Below the pieces are notes generated by a model. That model was not told where the DNA came from. It did not search any database and saw only the letters and a list, made by a program, of their open reading frames with translations. From the NCBI GenBank assembly GCA_016787345.1, contig JAEUUU010000031.1, forward strand, positions 1-64,000: a DNA stretch of 64,000 bases, read 5' to 3'. Positions 1-7,950 of this stretch are shown piece by piece (position 1 is the first letter of the stretch; each line of letters opens with the position of its first letter). Source of the stretch: Saprospiraceae bacterium. GTDB lineage: Bacteria; Bacteroidota; Bacteroidia; Chitinophagales; Saprospiraceae. A program made the position numbers and the translations under genes.

Positions 1-180
1 ACGTTTTTGGCGAGAATAGTGATGCCGCGCTCCCGTTCCAGGTCGTTGTTGTCCAGGATCAGTTCACCGGTGACTTCATGCTCCTTGAAGACTTTTGCGG
101 CGTGAATCATTTTATCCACCAGGGTGGTTTTGCCGTGGTCGACGTGGGCGATGATGGCGATGTTGCGGATGTTTTTCATG
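1..180 (-). CDS. typA: Translational GTPase TypA/BipA, N-terminal part
   Basis: Only the first 60 codons are present; the gene runs off the left edge. The product starts [20 protein letters not shown], with the G1 P-loop (AHVDHGKTT) of translational GTPases and then the RERGITI switch-I word. The spacing and the [15 protein letters not shown] context fit TypA/BipA rather than EF-G or LepA. The family binds the ribosome and helps 50S assembly and stress adaptation. The ATG at 178-180 is the natural start because the family begins at this point. Confidence 0.9.
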
Positions 181-410
181 CAAATAAGTAGGATTGGATC
201 AGGGGGCTTTGGTTAGACAAAAAGAAATATTTATCAAAACCTCGCCCTTTTTCCAAATTTTAATCTGACAGAGCAGCTTTTTAAAACGAGCCGCAAAATT
301 ACGTTTTTTAAACGCCAAAAAAAAGCCGGTATTTGTCCCGACTTTGTTAACGATTGATGAAGTTTTTAAAAAAAGCTGCCAATCTGCTTCCGGCAGGCAT
401 TTTTGGACCG

Positions 411-1010
411 CTACCCTCCCCCGCCGGTCTGCGTTTTTCGCGGCAAAACTTCACCGCACAAATACATGATGCTGCGCAGGTTGGGCCGGGAGTTGTCATA
501 AACGACGATACCCGCCACCATCGTGCCCACCCTCCCGATGCTGTCGAATTTGACACGAATCACCGCGCTCTCGCCGGGCATAACCGGGTATTCGGGTCGT
601 GCGACGACCACACAATTGCAAGCGGTTTTTATCTCGGAGATGACGTAGGGCGACTTGCCGGTGTTTTTTACCGTAAAGGAATCGAACACGATATAGCCCG
701 ACTCCACTTTCCCGAAAAAGAGCGAATCCTTGTCCCACTCGACCGTGGTGCGCGGGGCATTGACGCCTTCGTTGTTGAGCACGGAGATGTATTGCAGGGT
801 TTTTTCCTGCCCGGCAGCCGGCAAATGTCGGTAAGCGTCCTGCAATTCCTGATCGAGCTCGCTTCCCTGGGTACGCATGTAGCCCAGCAATTTGAGTTTT
901 TGGGCGGTGCTCAGGGTGCGCAAGTGCGGGCGCAAGTCCTGCACGGGTTGCTGGGCAGACATAGAATATGCCAATAGGAGCAGGAAAAGGAGGGCAACAG
1001 GCCGGATCAT
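411..1010 (-). CDS. Secreted DUF1573 domain protein
   Basis: This 199-residue protein has a short signal peptide (residues 1-19, ending SMSA). A helical stretch follows, then a DUF1573 immunoglobulin-like domain at about residues 88-190, recognised by the order DSLFFGKVESG, then VKNTGKSPYVI, then CNCVV, then MPGESAVIRVKFDS. DUF1573 proteins are common exported proteins in Bacteroidota and no biochemical role is firmly assigned. It lies downstream of tRNA-Leu on the same strand. The domain call is good; the function is unknown. Confidence 0.8.
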   Translation of the reverse strand: MIRPVALLFLLLLAYSMSAQQPVQDLRPHLRTLSTAQKLKLLGYMRTQGSELDQELQDAYRHLPAAGQEKTLQYISVLNNEGVNAPRTTVEWDKDSLFFGKVESGYIVFDSFTVKNTGKSPYVISEIKTACNCVVVARPEYPVMPGESAVIRVKFDSIGRVGTMVAGIVVYDNSRPNLRSIMYLCGEVLPRKTQTGGGG

Positions 1011-1080
1011 GCTTTAAGATTTAATTCCCTGAAAAACGACGTGGGCCGCTCCGATGATACCGGGCGACCCACGTTTTTGT

Positions 1081-1162
1081 GCGGGAAGCGAGACTCGAAC
1101 TCGCACGACCTTGCAGCCAATGGTGTTTGAGACCATCGCGTCTACCATTCCGCCATTCCCGC
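1081..1162 (-). tRNA. tRNA-Leu (CAA anticodon)
   Basis: Read on the minus strand, this 82-base sequence folds as a class II tRNA. It has a 7-bp acceptor stem (GCGGGAA with TTCCCGC), a D arm with GGTAGACGC, an anticodon stem ATGGT/ACCAT around the loop CTCAAAC (anticodon CAA), a variable arm and a T arm with GTTCGAGTC. The long variable arm and the CAA anticodon specify leucine. The CCA end is not encoded. It follows hscB closely on the same strand. Confidence 0.95.
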
Positions 1163-1181
1163 GGCGCTCGAACCCTTCGGT

Positions 1182-1709
1182 TCAAAAAGCGGCTGCAAAT
1201 TTAGACAGATTTTCCCTTATGCGCAACAAATACCTTTTTTTGAAAAAATAGTCGCGCACTTCGGGCAGGAGGGCATCGCCCCCGGGGTCGCTGTATTGTT
1301 GTAAAACGGGCGCTATGGCCTGCTCCAGTTGTTGTTCTATGCCCTCCACTGCCCGAAGGGTTTGTTCGTAACGTTGCGCATCGAAGTCCATCTCCAGTTC
1401 CATGAGACTTTCGTTGATGTCCATCATATCCATCAAAAAATCCTGCGGAAGCGCCGGCTGATTTTGCTCATCGCCCAACAAGCCTTTGATTTCCAGGACA
1501 TAACGGATGCGTCGGTCGGGATCGGCGAGGGTATTATACGCCTCGTTGTTGAGCGTCGATTGCTCCAGCATATTGGCCTGCCGGGCCTCGTCGGCCAGGG
1601 TATGAAAATCGGGGTGGTACTTTTTGCTGTTCAGCAAAAAAGCGCGGCGCAGGGCTGCTTCATCAGGGGAAAAACCGACCGGGATACCAAAGAATTCAAA
1701 ATAGTTCAT
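1182..1709 (-). CDS. hscB: Fe-S cluster co-chaperone HscB-like J-domain protein
   Basis: This 175-residue protein begins MNYFEFFGIPVGF. A J-domain at about residues 1-75 contains the HPD tripeptide (in KKYHPDFH). A C-terminal HscB oligomerisation domain follows (LPQDFLMDMMDINESL, then a helix ending in QYSDPG). HscB delivers the IscU scaffold to the Hsp70 partner during Fe-S cluster assembly. The start chosen is the ATG at 1707-1709, which overlaps the rseP stop as ATGA; the longer open frame upstream is antisense-free rseP coding sequence in another frame. No isc genes are adjacent, so the call rests on the two domains. Confidence 0.85.
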   Translation of the reverse strand: MNYFEFFGIPVGFSPDEAALRRAFLLNSKKYHPDFHTLADEARQANMLEQSTLNNEAYNTLADPDRRIRYVLEIKGLLGDEQNQPALPQDFLMDMMDINESLMELEMDFDAQRYEQTLRAVEGIEQQLEQAIAPVLQQYSDPGGDALLPEVRDYFFKKRYLLRIRENLSKFAAAF

Positions 1710-3067
1710 TTGCCGAAAAACTGCGAAATCCAGTGCCGCCAGATGTCGTTGCCGAGGGCAAAGACCATGAGGCCGAGCAGCAGGAAGAAACCGACGGTCA
1801 CGGCGCGTTCCATGAATTTGTCGCTCACCTTGCGGCGGGTTATCACCTCCCAGAGCAGAAACATGACGTAGCCACCGTCGAGGGCCGGGATGGGCAGCAG
1901 GTTCATAAAGGCCAGAATCAGGCTCAGCTGGGCGGTCATGGCCCAGAAACGCTCCCAGTCCCACTCGGTACCGAACATTTTGCCGATACTGATCAGACTG
2001 CCGAGGTTGTCTTTAACGGCGATTTTGCCTTTGAACATTTGTCCGAAGGCTTTCATCTGGTTGTCGAGAAAGCCCAGACCCATTTCAACCCCGGCGGGGA
2101 AGGCTTCGAGGAATGAATATTTTTCGCGTTCGATCTTGTAAAAGGTACCGGCCGACTGCGGGAAGGCGCCGATTTTTCCGTCTTCGGTAAGGGTGATGGC
2201 AAAGTCGAGCGTATCTTTTTCGTTGCGCAGCACAGTGACGGTCGTGGGTTTGCCCTTGAATTCCTGGGCCAGCGGCGCAAATTCGTCGTAGAACTGCGTA
2301 GGCCGACCGTCGAGCGCGATGATCCGGTCGCCTTTTTTCAGTCCGGCCTCCGCGGCGGGTTTGCCGGCGGGTGTCGATTCGACATAAAAAGGCACCCGAG
2401 GAGCCATCAGCATGCCTTTGGGCACTTTCTGGCTGGTAAGCTGTTCGGCAATATCGGCAGGCAACTGGAGCATTTGCTCCTGCCCGTCGCGGCGGATGGT
2501 GATGTTGTGTACGTCGTTGAGCACGACGGCCTCGATGAGTTCGGCCGGCTCGACGCGATCGAAGGGTTTGTCACCAATTTTCAGGATCATATCGCCTTGC
2601 CGGAAGCCCTGACGGAGCAGGAGCGAGTCCATGGCAAGACCGTATTTCAGTTCCGAGGTGGGCACATAAGCTTTGCCATAGCCCCAGAGCATCATAGCGA
2701 AGATGAAAAAGCCGAGCAGAAAGTTGACGGTGACGCCGCCGATCATAATAATAAGGCGTTGCCAGGCTGGTTTGGAGCGGAATTCCCAGGGTTGGGCCGG
2801 TTGTTTGAGTTGTTCGGTGTCCATGCTTTCGTCGACCATGCCCGAAATTTTGACATAACCGCCGAGCGGAAGCCAGCCGATACCGTATTCGGTTTCGCCG
2901 CGTTTGACTTTCCAAAGCGAGTTGAAGGGGGCGGCATCGAAGAAGAGGTAGAATTTTTCCACCCGGGTTTTGAACCAACGGGCGGGGAAAAAGTGCCCCA
3001 TTTCGTGCAAAATGATGAGCAGAGAAAGGCTTAGCAAAAACTGCGTGATAGTGATCAGCGTATCCAT
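1706..3067 (-). CDS. rseP: Site-2 protease RseP (M50 zinc metalloprotease)
   Basis: This 453-residue inner-membrane protease has the zinc-binding HExxH motif as HEMGH at residues 21-25, inside the first transmembrane helix. Two PDZ-like segments lie in the middle (around LLRQGFRQGDMI and AAEAGLKKGDRI). The third metal ligand is in PIPALDGG near residue 395, followed by C-terminal membrane helices. RseP cleaves transmembrane anti-sigma factors and leftover signal peptides. It is translationally coupled to hscB by a 4-base overlap. Confidence 0.92.
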   Translation of the reverse strand: MDTLITITQFLLSLSLLIILHEMGHFFPARWFKTRVEKFYLFFDAAPFNSLWKVKRGETEYGIGWLPLGGYVKISGMVDESMDTEQLKQPAQPWEFRSKPAWQRLIIMIGGVTVNFLLGFFIFAMMLWGYGKAYVPTSELKYGLAMDSLLLRQGFRQGDMILKIGDKPFDRVEPAELIEAVVLNDVHNITIRRDGQEQMLQLPADIAEQLTSQKVPKGMLMAPRVPFYVESTPAGKPAAEAGLKKGDRIIALDGRPTQFYDEFAPLAQEFKGKPTTVTVLRNEKDTLDFAITLTEDGKIGAFPQSAGTFYKIEREKYSFLEAFPAGVEMGLGFLDNQMKAFGQMFKGKIAVKDNLGSLISIGKMFGTEWDWERFWAMTAQLSLILAFMNLLPIPALDGGYVMFLLWEVITRRKVSDKFMERAVTVGFFLLLGLMVFALGNDIWRHWISQFFGK

Positions 3068-3139
3068 TCAAAAAATTTACGAGTCAATTGGAGGGTCAAA
3101 TGTCTGCAAAAAACAAACGAGGATCTCCGAAGTTGCGGG

Positions 3140-3147
3140 CAAAGCTA
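3140..3147 (-). promoter_or_regulatory. Putative -7 box for rseP-hscB
   Basis: CAAAGCTA on the plus strand reads TAGCTTTG on the minus strand, a full match to the Bacteroidota TAnnTTTG box, about 73 bases ahead of the rseP start. No TTG at the usual upstream spacing was found, so this is tentative. Confidence 0.45.
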
Positions 3148-3193
3148 CGGAAGTCCTCGTTGGTTGTGACGCTTGTTGGACAAACGTCGTGTT

Positions 3194-4126
3194 TCAGACG
3201 CCTATTTCACGGTAGCGCTGGGTATTGGCGGGGTCTATTTTGGTCATGATCTGGATCACCCGTTCTTTCTGCGGTTTGGCGCCGATCTTCCACATTTCGA
3301 TGAGTTCGTCGCGTTTGGAATTGGCGAACATCTGTACGATCATGGAATTAAAATAGGCAATGCTGACCTTTTCGATCTCTTCGAGCGATTGCAAAATGGC
3401 GACTTTGCCCTGGGCAATATCGGTAGTAAACATATCCAGCCCTTTCCGGTGGTAGTTGTACATGGCGTTGCGGAAGGGTTTGACGCGCGGATTGAGCAGA
3501 TTTTCCATAATCCAGTACCGGTTGCGGTTTTTACCGCCGTCGCCCGGGCGCCAGCCCGGCGACTTGTTTGAGGTCGAGTTCTGGATATTGGTGACCAATT
3601 GCTGCGCAATCAGGAAATAAGGGTCGCCGCCCTGCGGGGAAAAGGTATCATAGTCCATGCCCAGGATGACGTAGACGTAAAAAGCGAACAAAGCGGGCAG
3701 GTTCTGGTTTTCCGAACCGTCGCGCAGAAACTCGATGGGCTGGTTTTGTTCGTAACTGAAAATAACGTCTTTGTCGAGGTGCGAAAGCAGGGGCGTTTCG
3801 TAGCTGGTACCGTACACCGGGCGCACTGCCTGTACGGCCAGCTCGGCTTCGAAGGTATTGTTGTCCTGCTCGGTTTTTATGGTCATGATGAAGTTGCATT
3901 TGATCCGCTCCTGCGGTTCGAAGGCATCTTCGGTCCATTTGGTGTTGTTGAGAAATTCGCGCAGGGCCGTTTCCAGCTGATCGAACACTCGGCGGTCCGT
4001 CCGCTGCAATTGGGGGGTATTGATCTTAACCGTGCAATTGAGTTCTCCCTGGGCAAAAACGCCGGCATTCAGCAGGAAAAACAACAAAAAGGTACAGCAA
4101 CGGACAATCGTCATTTTATTCATCAT
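3194..4126 (-). CDS. porD: Type IX secretion protein PorD (DUF4835)
   Basis: This 310-residue secreted protein has a signal peptide at residues 1-25 (ending GVFAQ). It shows the DUF4835/PorD hallmarks: LNCTVKIN, then a DRRVFDQLETALREFLNNTKW stretch, then ERIKCNFIMTI, and later FAFYVYVILGMDYDTFSP. PorD is needed for type IX secretion and gliding in Bacteroidota, although its mechanism is unclear. It is the last gene of a same-strand run bamD-rpoZ-coaBC-porD, a setting often seen for this family. At least four T9SS substrates in this window fit its presence. Confidence 0.88.
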   Translation of the reverse strand: MMNKMTIVRCCTFLLFFLLNAGVFAQGELNCTVKINTPQLQRTDRRVFDQLETALREFLNNTKWTEDAFEPQERIKCNFIMTIKTEQDNNTFEAELAVQAVRPVYGTSYETPLLSHLDKDVIFSYEQNQPIEFLRDGSENQNLPALFAFYVYVILGMDYDTFSPQGGDPYFLIAQQLVTNIQNSTSNKSPGWRPGDGGKNRNRYWIMENLLNPRVKPFRNAMYNYHRKGLDMFTTDIAQGKVAILQSLEEIEKVSIAYFNSMIVQMFANSKRDELIEMWKIGAKPQKERVIQIMTKIDPANTQRYREIGV

Positions 4127-4165
4127 AAAAAAGGTGGGACAATAGTATCGACCAATGACGCTTAA

Positions 4166-5371
4166 TCAGGCGTTCGGGTTGGCTTGCCTGATGATTTCCT
4201 CAACAATATCTGCTGCCACGGCAGTCTTGTCTTTCAGATCGAAATCGGTCTGACTGCCGTCGCGGCGCAGGATGCTGATCTTGTTGGTATCGTGTCCGAT
4301 TCCCGCGCCGGGGTCGCGCAGCGAATTCAGGACGATAAAATCCAGGTTTTTCTTTTGCAGTTTTTTGCGGGCATGCTGTACCTCGTCGTTGGTTTCGAGG
4401 GCGAAACCGACCAGAATTTGTCCGGGGCGTTTCTCCCGGCCCAGGGTTGCGGCGATGTCGATGGTTTTGGCCAACTCGATAAATAGGTCGTCGCTTTTTT
4501 TCTTGATTTTCGTTTCCGAGTAATTTTTGGGCTTGTAATCGGCCACGGCTGCCGCCAAAACGGCAATATCGCAGTGCGGAAACACCACTGCGCAGGCTCG
4601 GTGCATTTGTTCGGCCGATTCGACGCGTTCGACCCGAATGGCGGTGTTGGCGGGCCGAAGATGCGTCGGGCCGAGCACCAGCGTGACCTCGGCGCCCTGG
4701 CGGGCAAGACGCTCGGCGAGGGCGATGCCCATTTTCCCGGTAGAACTATTGCCCAGAAAGCGCACAGGATCGAGCGCTTCGTGGGTAGGACCTGCCGTGA
4801 CGAGGGCTTTTTTTCCTGTCAATGCTTTTTTTTCAGCCTGTTGATGGCCGCCCAAAGCCTGATCGACAAATGTGACGATGTCTTCGGGTTCGGCCATACG
4901 GCCGTCGCCGACGAGTCCGCTGGCCAGTTCGCCATGCCCGACGGGAATCAGCCGAACGCCATGCGTTTGCAGGCGTTGCAGGTTGTCGCGGGTGGCCGGG
5001 TGTTGCCACATGTCGAGGTCCATAGCCGGCGCTACAAATACCGGGCAACGCGCCGAGAGGTATACGGCGCTCAAAATATTGTCGCACAAGCCGTTGGCTA
5101 GTTTGGCCAGGGTATTGGCCGTGGCGGGAGCGATCACCAGCGCATCGGCCCAAAGGCCGAGTTCGACGTGGTTGTTCCAGCCTGATTCGGTACTTACTTC
5201 ACTGTGTACCGGATGTTTGGAAAGGGTGGAAAGGGTAAGCGGCGATATAAAATCCGTGGCCGCGTCGGTCATCAGCACCCGCACTTCATCGCCGCGTTTG
5301 ACCCACAAACGCGTGAGCAAAGCAGCCTTATAAGCCGCAATGGAACCGCTGACACCGAGTAAAACCCTCAT
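4166..5371 (-). CDS. coaBC: Bifunctional CoA biosynthesis protein CoaBC
   Basis: This 401-residue protein has an N-terminal flavin decarboxylase half (MRVLLGVSGSIAAYKAALL, then VIAPATANTLAKLANGLCDN, then APAMDLDMW) and a C-terminal ligase half (VTAGPTHEALDPVRFLGN, STGKMG, AAVADYKP). It makes 4'-phosphopantetheine by joining cysteine to phosphopantothenate and decarboxylating the product. The ATG at 5369-5371 is chosen because the family starts at MRVLLGVSG; the open frame extends 21 codons upstream into a repeat with no homology. It sits between rpoZ and porD. Confidence 0.95.
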   Translation of the reverse strand: MRVLLGVSGSIAAYKAALLTRLWVKRGDEVRVLMTDAATDFISPLTLSTLSKHPVHSEVSTESGWNNHVELGLWADALVIAPATANTLAKLANGLCDNILSAVYLSARCPVFVAPAMDLDMWQHPATRDNLQRLQTHGVRLIPVGHGELASGLVGDGRMAEPEDIVTFVDQALGGHQQAEKKALTGKKALVTAGPTHEALDPVRFLGNSSTGKMGIALAERLARQGAEVTLVLGPTHLRPANTAIRVERVESAEQMHRACAVVFPHCDIAVLAAAVADYKPKNYSETKIKKKSDDLFIELAKTIDIAATLGREKRPGQILVGFALETNDEVQHARKKLQKKNLDFIVLNSLRDPGAGIGHDTNKISILRRDGSQTDFDLKDKTAVAADIVEEIIRQANPNA

Positions 5372-5389
5372 AACAAGCGATAGATTATA

Positions 5390-5449
5390 AATGATGAATG
5401 ATGAATGTATTCCGATCGTAAAAGGATTCATCATTCATCATTCATCATT
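5390..5449. repeat. Inverted repeat between rpoZ and coaBC
   Basis: AATGATGAATGATGAATG (5390-5407) and its exact reverse complement (5432-5449) form an 18-bp stem with a 24-base loop. A further partial ATTCATC unit continues on the right side. It sits inside a same-strand gene run, 19 bases upstream of the coaBC start, so it could affect message processing or translation of coaBC. Confidence 0.8.
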
Positions 5450-5456
5450 CATCTCT

Positions 5457-5789
5457 TTATTCCTTGTCTTCGACAACGCGCCATTGCATATCGCCGGTCA
5501 TGAATTCATGGGTAGCGATGATGGCGGTATTGGGCAGGCGTTCGTAGAATTTGGAGATTTCGATCTGCTCTTTGTTCTCCTGTACTTCTTCTATGGTATC
5601 GGAGCTAACGGCGAACTCTTCCAGTTTGCGCTGGATTTCCCATTTCAGGTCGCTCGAAATTTGGCGCGCGCGTTTGCTGACGATGACGATGCTTTCGTAG
5701 ATGTTACCGGTTTTGTCCACGAGTTCGAGTACGTCGCGGGGTTGGACGTTGGGGTCGAGGCCTTGGGCCTTGCTTTTGATGTCGCTCAT
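5457..5789 (-). CDS. rpoZ: RNA polymerase omega subunit (RpoZ/Rpb6 family)
   Basis: This 110-residue protein contains the core omega signature: GNIYESIVIVSKRARQIS, with a conserved helix and Arg-Gln-Ile-Ser, followed by an acidic/helical tail. Bacteroidota omega proteins carry this longer C-terminus. Omega stabilises beta-prime folding in RNA polymerase. It lies between bamD and coaBC with gaps of 36 and 85 bases, which fits co-transcription. Confidence 0.88.
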   Translation of the reverse strand: MSDIKSKAQGLDPNVQPRDVLELVDKTGNIYESIVIVSKRARQISSDLKWEIQRKLEEFAVSSDTIEEVQENKEQIEISKFYERLPNTAIIATHEFMTGDMQWRVVEDKE

Positions 5790-5825
5790 GTATGCGGAAT
5801 TGCGTTTAATGTAATGATAAAATAA

Positions 5826-6647
5826 TCAGGTGGTTTTCAGGCGCTTGCGCAGTTCTTTGAGTTCGGCTTCGGCGTCTTTCCTGATTTGTTTGACTTCCCG
5901 TGCGTTGCCGCTTTTGGGATATTTTTCCAAAAACGCATCGCAGCGTGCAACGGTTTCGGAATAGCGTTCGATTTTCTTGTCGACCACACTGTTTTGGCTC
6001 AACAGGTAATCCGACTTGACGATCAGGTAGCGGACGCGCTCGGCGTCGGGGCTTTCCGGGTAGTCTTTAAGCAGGTTGTCGAATGAAATAACGGCAGCCT
6101 GGTATTGTTTGGTGTTGTAGTACAGCTCGCCTTCGGCAAATGCTTTTTCCTCCAGTTTGCGACGGCACTCGTCGATGAGTTCGTTACATTCCGGCACGCG
6201 TTTGCTCTCGGGGAAAAGGTTGACGAAGGTCTGGAATTCGTCGATCGCAGCCAGGGTATTCGACTGTTCGAGGCGGAAACTGGGCGATTGCTGGTAATTG
6301 GAATAGGCCGACATAAAAGCGGCTTCTTCGCGATAGGGCGAGTTCGTGAAGGTATTGGAAAAGTTTTTGAAATAATAGGCCGACAGCACGAACTGCTTGG
6401 TGTGGTAATGCGCGTAGGCGTACTGAAAATACGCTTTTTCAGCAGCGTCCTTGCCTTTGATCTGGTTCAGCACCAGGTCGAACAGGGTAATGGCACGCTG
6501 ATAGTCTTCTTTCTCGTAGTATTCAAAAGCTTTCTGGAGAATCAGGTCCGGATTGCCGCTGGTACGAACGATCTCGAACTTGCTTTTACAGGCGCTGACC
6601 GCTCCTAACAGGGCAAAAAACAGGAGCCAGGCGAATGTTTTTTTCAT
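5826..6647 (-). CDS. bamD: Outer membrane assembly lipoprotein BamD
   Basis: This 273-residue lipoprotein has a lipobox ending at Cys20 (LGAVSAC). Tetratricopeptide helices follow, including YYEKEDYQRAITLFDLVLNQ, AHYHTKQFVLSAYYFKNFS, SPYREEAAFMSAYS and NTKQYQAAVISFDNLLKDYP. The TPR order and the outer-membrane lipoprotein leader match BamD (YfiO), which works with BamA to insert beta-barrel proteins. It is first in the bamD-rpoZ-coaBC-porD run, and a strong -7 box lies only 7 bases ahead of its ATG. Confidence 0.9.
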   Translation of the reverse strand: MKKTFAWLLFFALLGAVSACKSKFEIVRTSGNPDLILQKAFEYYEKEDYQRAITLFDLVLNQIKGKDAAEKAYFQYAYAHYHTKQFVLSAYYFKNFSNTFTNSPYREEAAFMSAYSNYQQSPSFRLEQSNTLAAIDEFQTFVNLFPESKRVPECNELIDECRRKLEEKAFAEGELYYNTKQYQAAVISFDNLLKDYPESPDAERVRYLIVKSDYLLSQNSVVDKKIERYSETVARCDAFLEKYPKSGNAREVKQIRKDAEAELKELRKRLKTT

Positions 6648-6654
6648 AGGGGTG

Positions 6655-6662
6655 CAAAGGTA
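6655..6662 (-). promoter_or_regulatory. -7 box for the bamD operon
   Basis: CAAAGGTA reads TACCTTTG on the minus strand, a perfect TAnnTTTG. A CAAA (TTTG on the minus strand) lies 22 bases upstream at 6685-6688. The start codon is only 7 bases downstream, which predicts an almost leaderless mRNA. Confidence 0.6.
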
Positions 6663-6833
6663 CAGTTTTTGGTCAAAAAATTGGCAAAATCACTTACAAT
6701 AGCGTTAATCTTTGTCTAAACGAACAAGCCGGTCCGGATGTGACGCCCGAACGAAGAAATTTAAACCTTCACGCCGACTCCAGCGTTTTGCGCTAAAATA
6801 AGACCTTTGTCCGGCCTAACTGTCAAGTAAAAT

Positions 6834-7787
6834 ATGGATGTCCTGACCCACTCTGCCACCACACCCGAACTGGAAGCCGAATTTCAACGCAAGATCGACG
6901 CCGAGCAGCGCATCGAGCCGAAAGACTGGATGCCGGAGGCTTACCGCCGCACCCTGATCCGCCAGATCGGGCAGCACGCACATTCGGAAATTGTGGGCAT
7001 GTTGCCCGAAGGCAACTGGATCACCCGCGCGCCTTCGCTCAAACGCAAGGCCATCCTGCTGGCAAAGGTGCAGGACGAAGCCGGCCACGGACTTTATCTC
7101 TACTCGGCTGCCGAAACCCTCGGCGTAAGCCGCGACGATATGGTGGAAGAACTGCACAGCGGCAAGGCCAAATATTCCTCCATTTTCAACTACCCCACCC
7201 TCAGCTGGGCCGACATCGGAGCCATCGGCTGGCTGGTCGACGGAGCCGCCATCCTCAACCAGATCCCCATCTGCCGCTGCTCCTACGGCCCCTACGCCCG
7301 CGCCATGGTGCGCATCTGCAAGGAAGAAAGCTTCCACCAGCGCCAGGGCTTCGAAATCCTGCTCACCCTCTCGCAAGGCTCGCCCGAACAACGCGCCATG
7401 GCCCAGGACGCCATCAACCGCTGGTACTGGCCCTCCGTGATGATGTTCGGCCCCTCCGATACCGATTCGACGCACTCCGCCCAGAGCATGACCTGGAAAA
7501 TCAAACGCTTCTCCAACGACGAACTGCGCCAGCGCTTCGTCGATATGATCGCCGAACAAATCAAAGTATTGGGCCTCAACATCCCCGACCCCGATCTCCG
7601 CTGGAACGAAGAACGCGGCCACTACGATTTCGGCGCCATCAACTGGGAAGAATTCTGGAACGTGGTGAACGGCAACGGCCCCTGCAACCGCCAGCGCATG
7701 CATGCCCGGGTAAAAGCCTGGGAAGACGGCGAATGGGTGCGCGACGCGGCAAGCGCTTATGCGGAGAAGAGAAATCGGAAGAAATGA
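6834..7787 (+). CDS. paaA: Phenylacetyl-CoA 1,2-epoxidase catalytic subunit PaaA
   Basis: This 317-residue ferritin-like protein carries the two carboxylate-bridged di-iron motifs of Paa[14 protein letters not shown] at about residue 80, and [12 protein letters not shown] at about residue 160. The [17 protein letters not shown]-type substrate region (here [16 protein letters not shown]) is also present. PaaA oxygenates the ring of phenylacetyl-CoA. It is unusual that paaB, paaC and paaD are not next to it; a PaaE-like reductase lies about 17 kb away. The next gene is convergent and separated by a large hairpin. Confidence 0.92.
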   Translation: MDVLTHSATTPELEAEFQRKIDAEQRIEPKDWMPEAYRRTLIRQIGQHAHSEIVGMLPEGNWITRAPSLKRKAILLAKVQDEAGHGLYLYSAAETLGVSRDDMVEELHSGKAKYSSIFNYPTLSWADIGAIGWLVDGAAILNQIPICRCSYGPYARAMVRICKEESFHQRQGFEILLTLSQGSPEQRAMAQDAINRWYWPSVMMFGPSDTDSTHSAQSMTWKIKRFSNDELRQRFVDMIAEQIKVLGLNIPDPDLRWNEERGHYDFGAINWEEFWNVVNGNGPCNRQRMHARVKAWEDGEWVRDAASAYAEKRNRKK

Positions 7788-7950
7788 GGATGCGAGGATT
7801 TGAGGATGCGAGGATTTGAAAAAAGGGTTATTTCTGCTCTCAAAAATGTAGTTGTCATTCGACAAGCCATCCAATGAAAAGAGCAGAAATAACCCTTTTT
7901 TCAAATCCTCGCATCCTCAAATCCTCGCATCCTCAAATCCTCGCATCCTC
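7786..7950. repeat. 55-bp perfect inverted repeat between convergent genes
   Basis: The left arm 7786-7840 and the right arm 7880-7934 are exact reverse complements over 55 bases, with a 39-base spacer. The outer part of each arm is two copies of a GAGGATGCGAGGATTT-type word; the inner part is AAAAAAGGGTTATTTCTGCT. The right side has one extra 16-base unit (7935-7950). The element starts in the paaA stop codon and ends at the stop codon of the facing gene. It may end transcription in both directions. Confidence 0.95.

Noticed and set aside
1182-1964. Longer open frame for hscB
   Set aside because: The extra N-terminus overlaps rseP in another frame and has no J-domain similarity; the ATG at 1709 begins the domain exactly.
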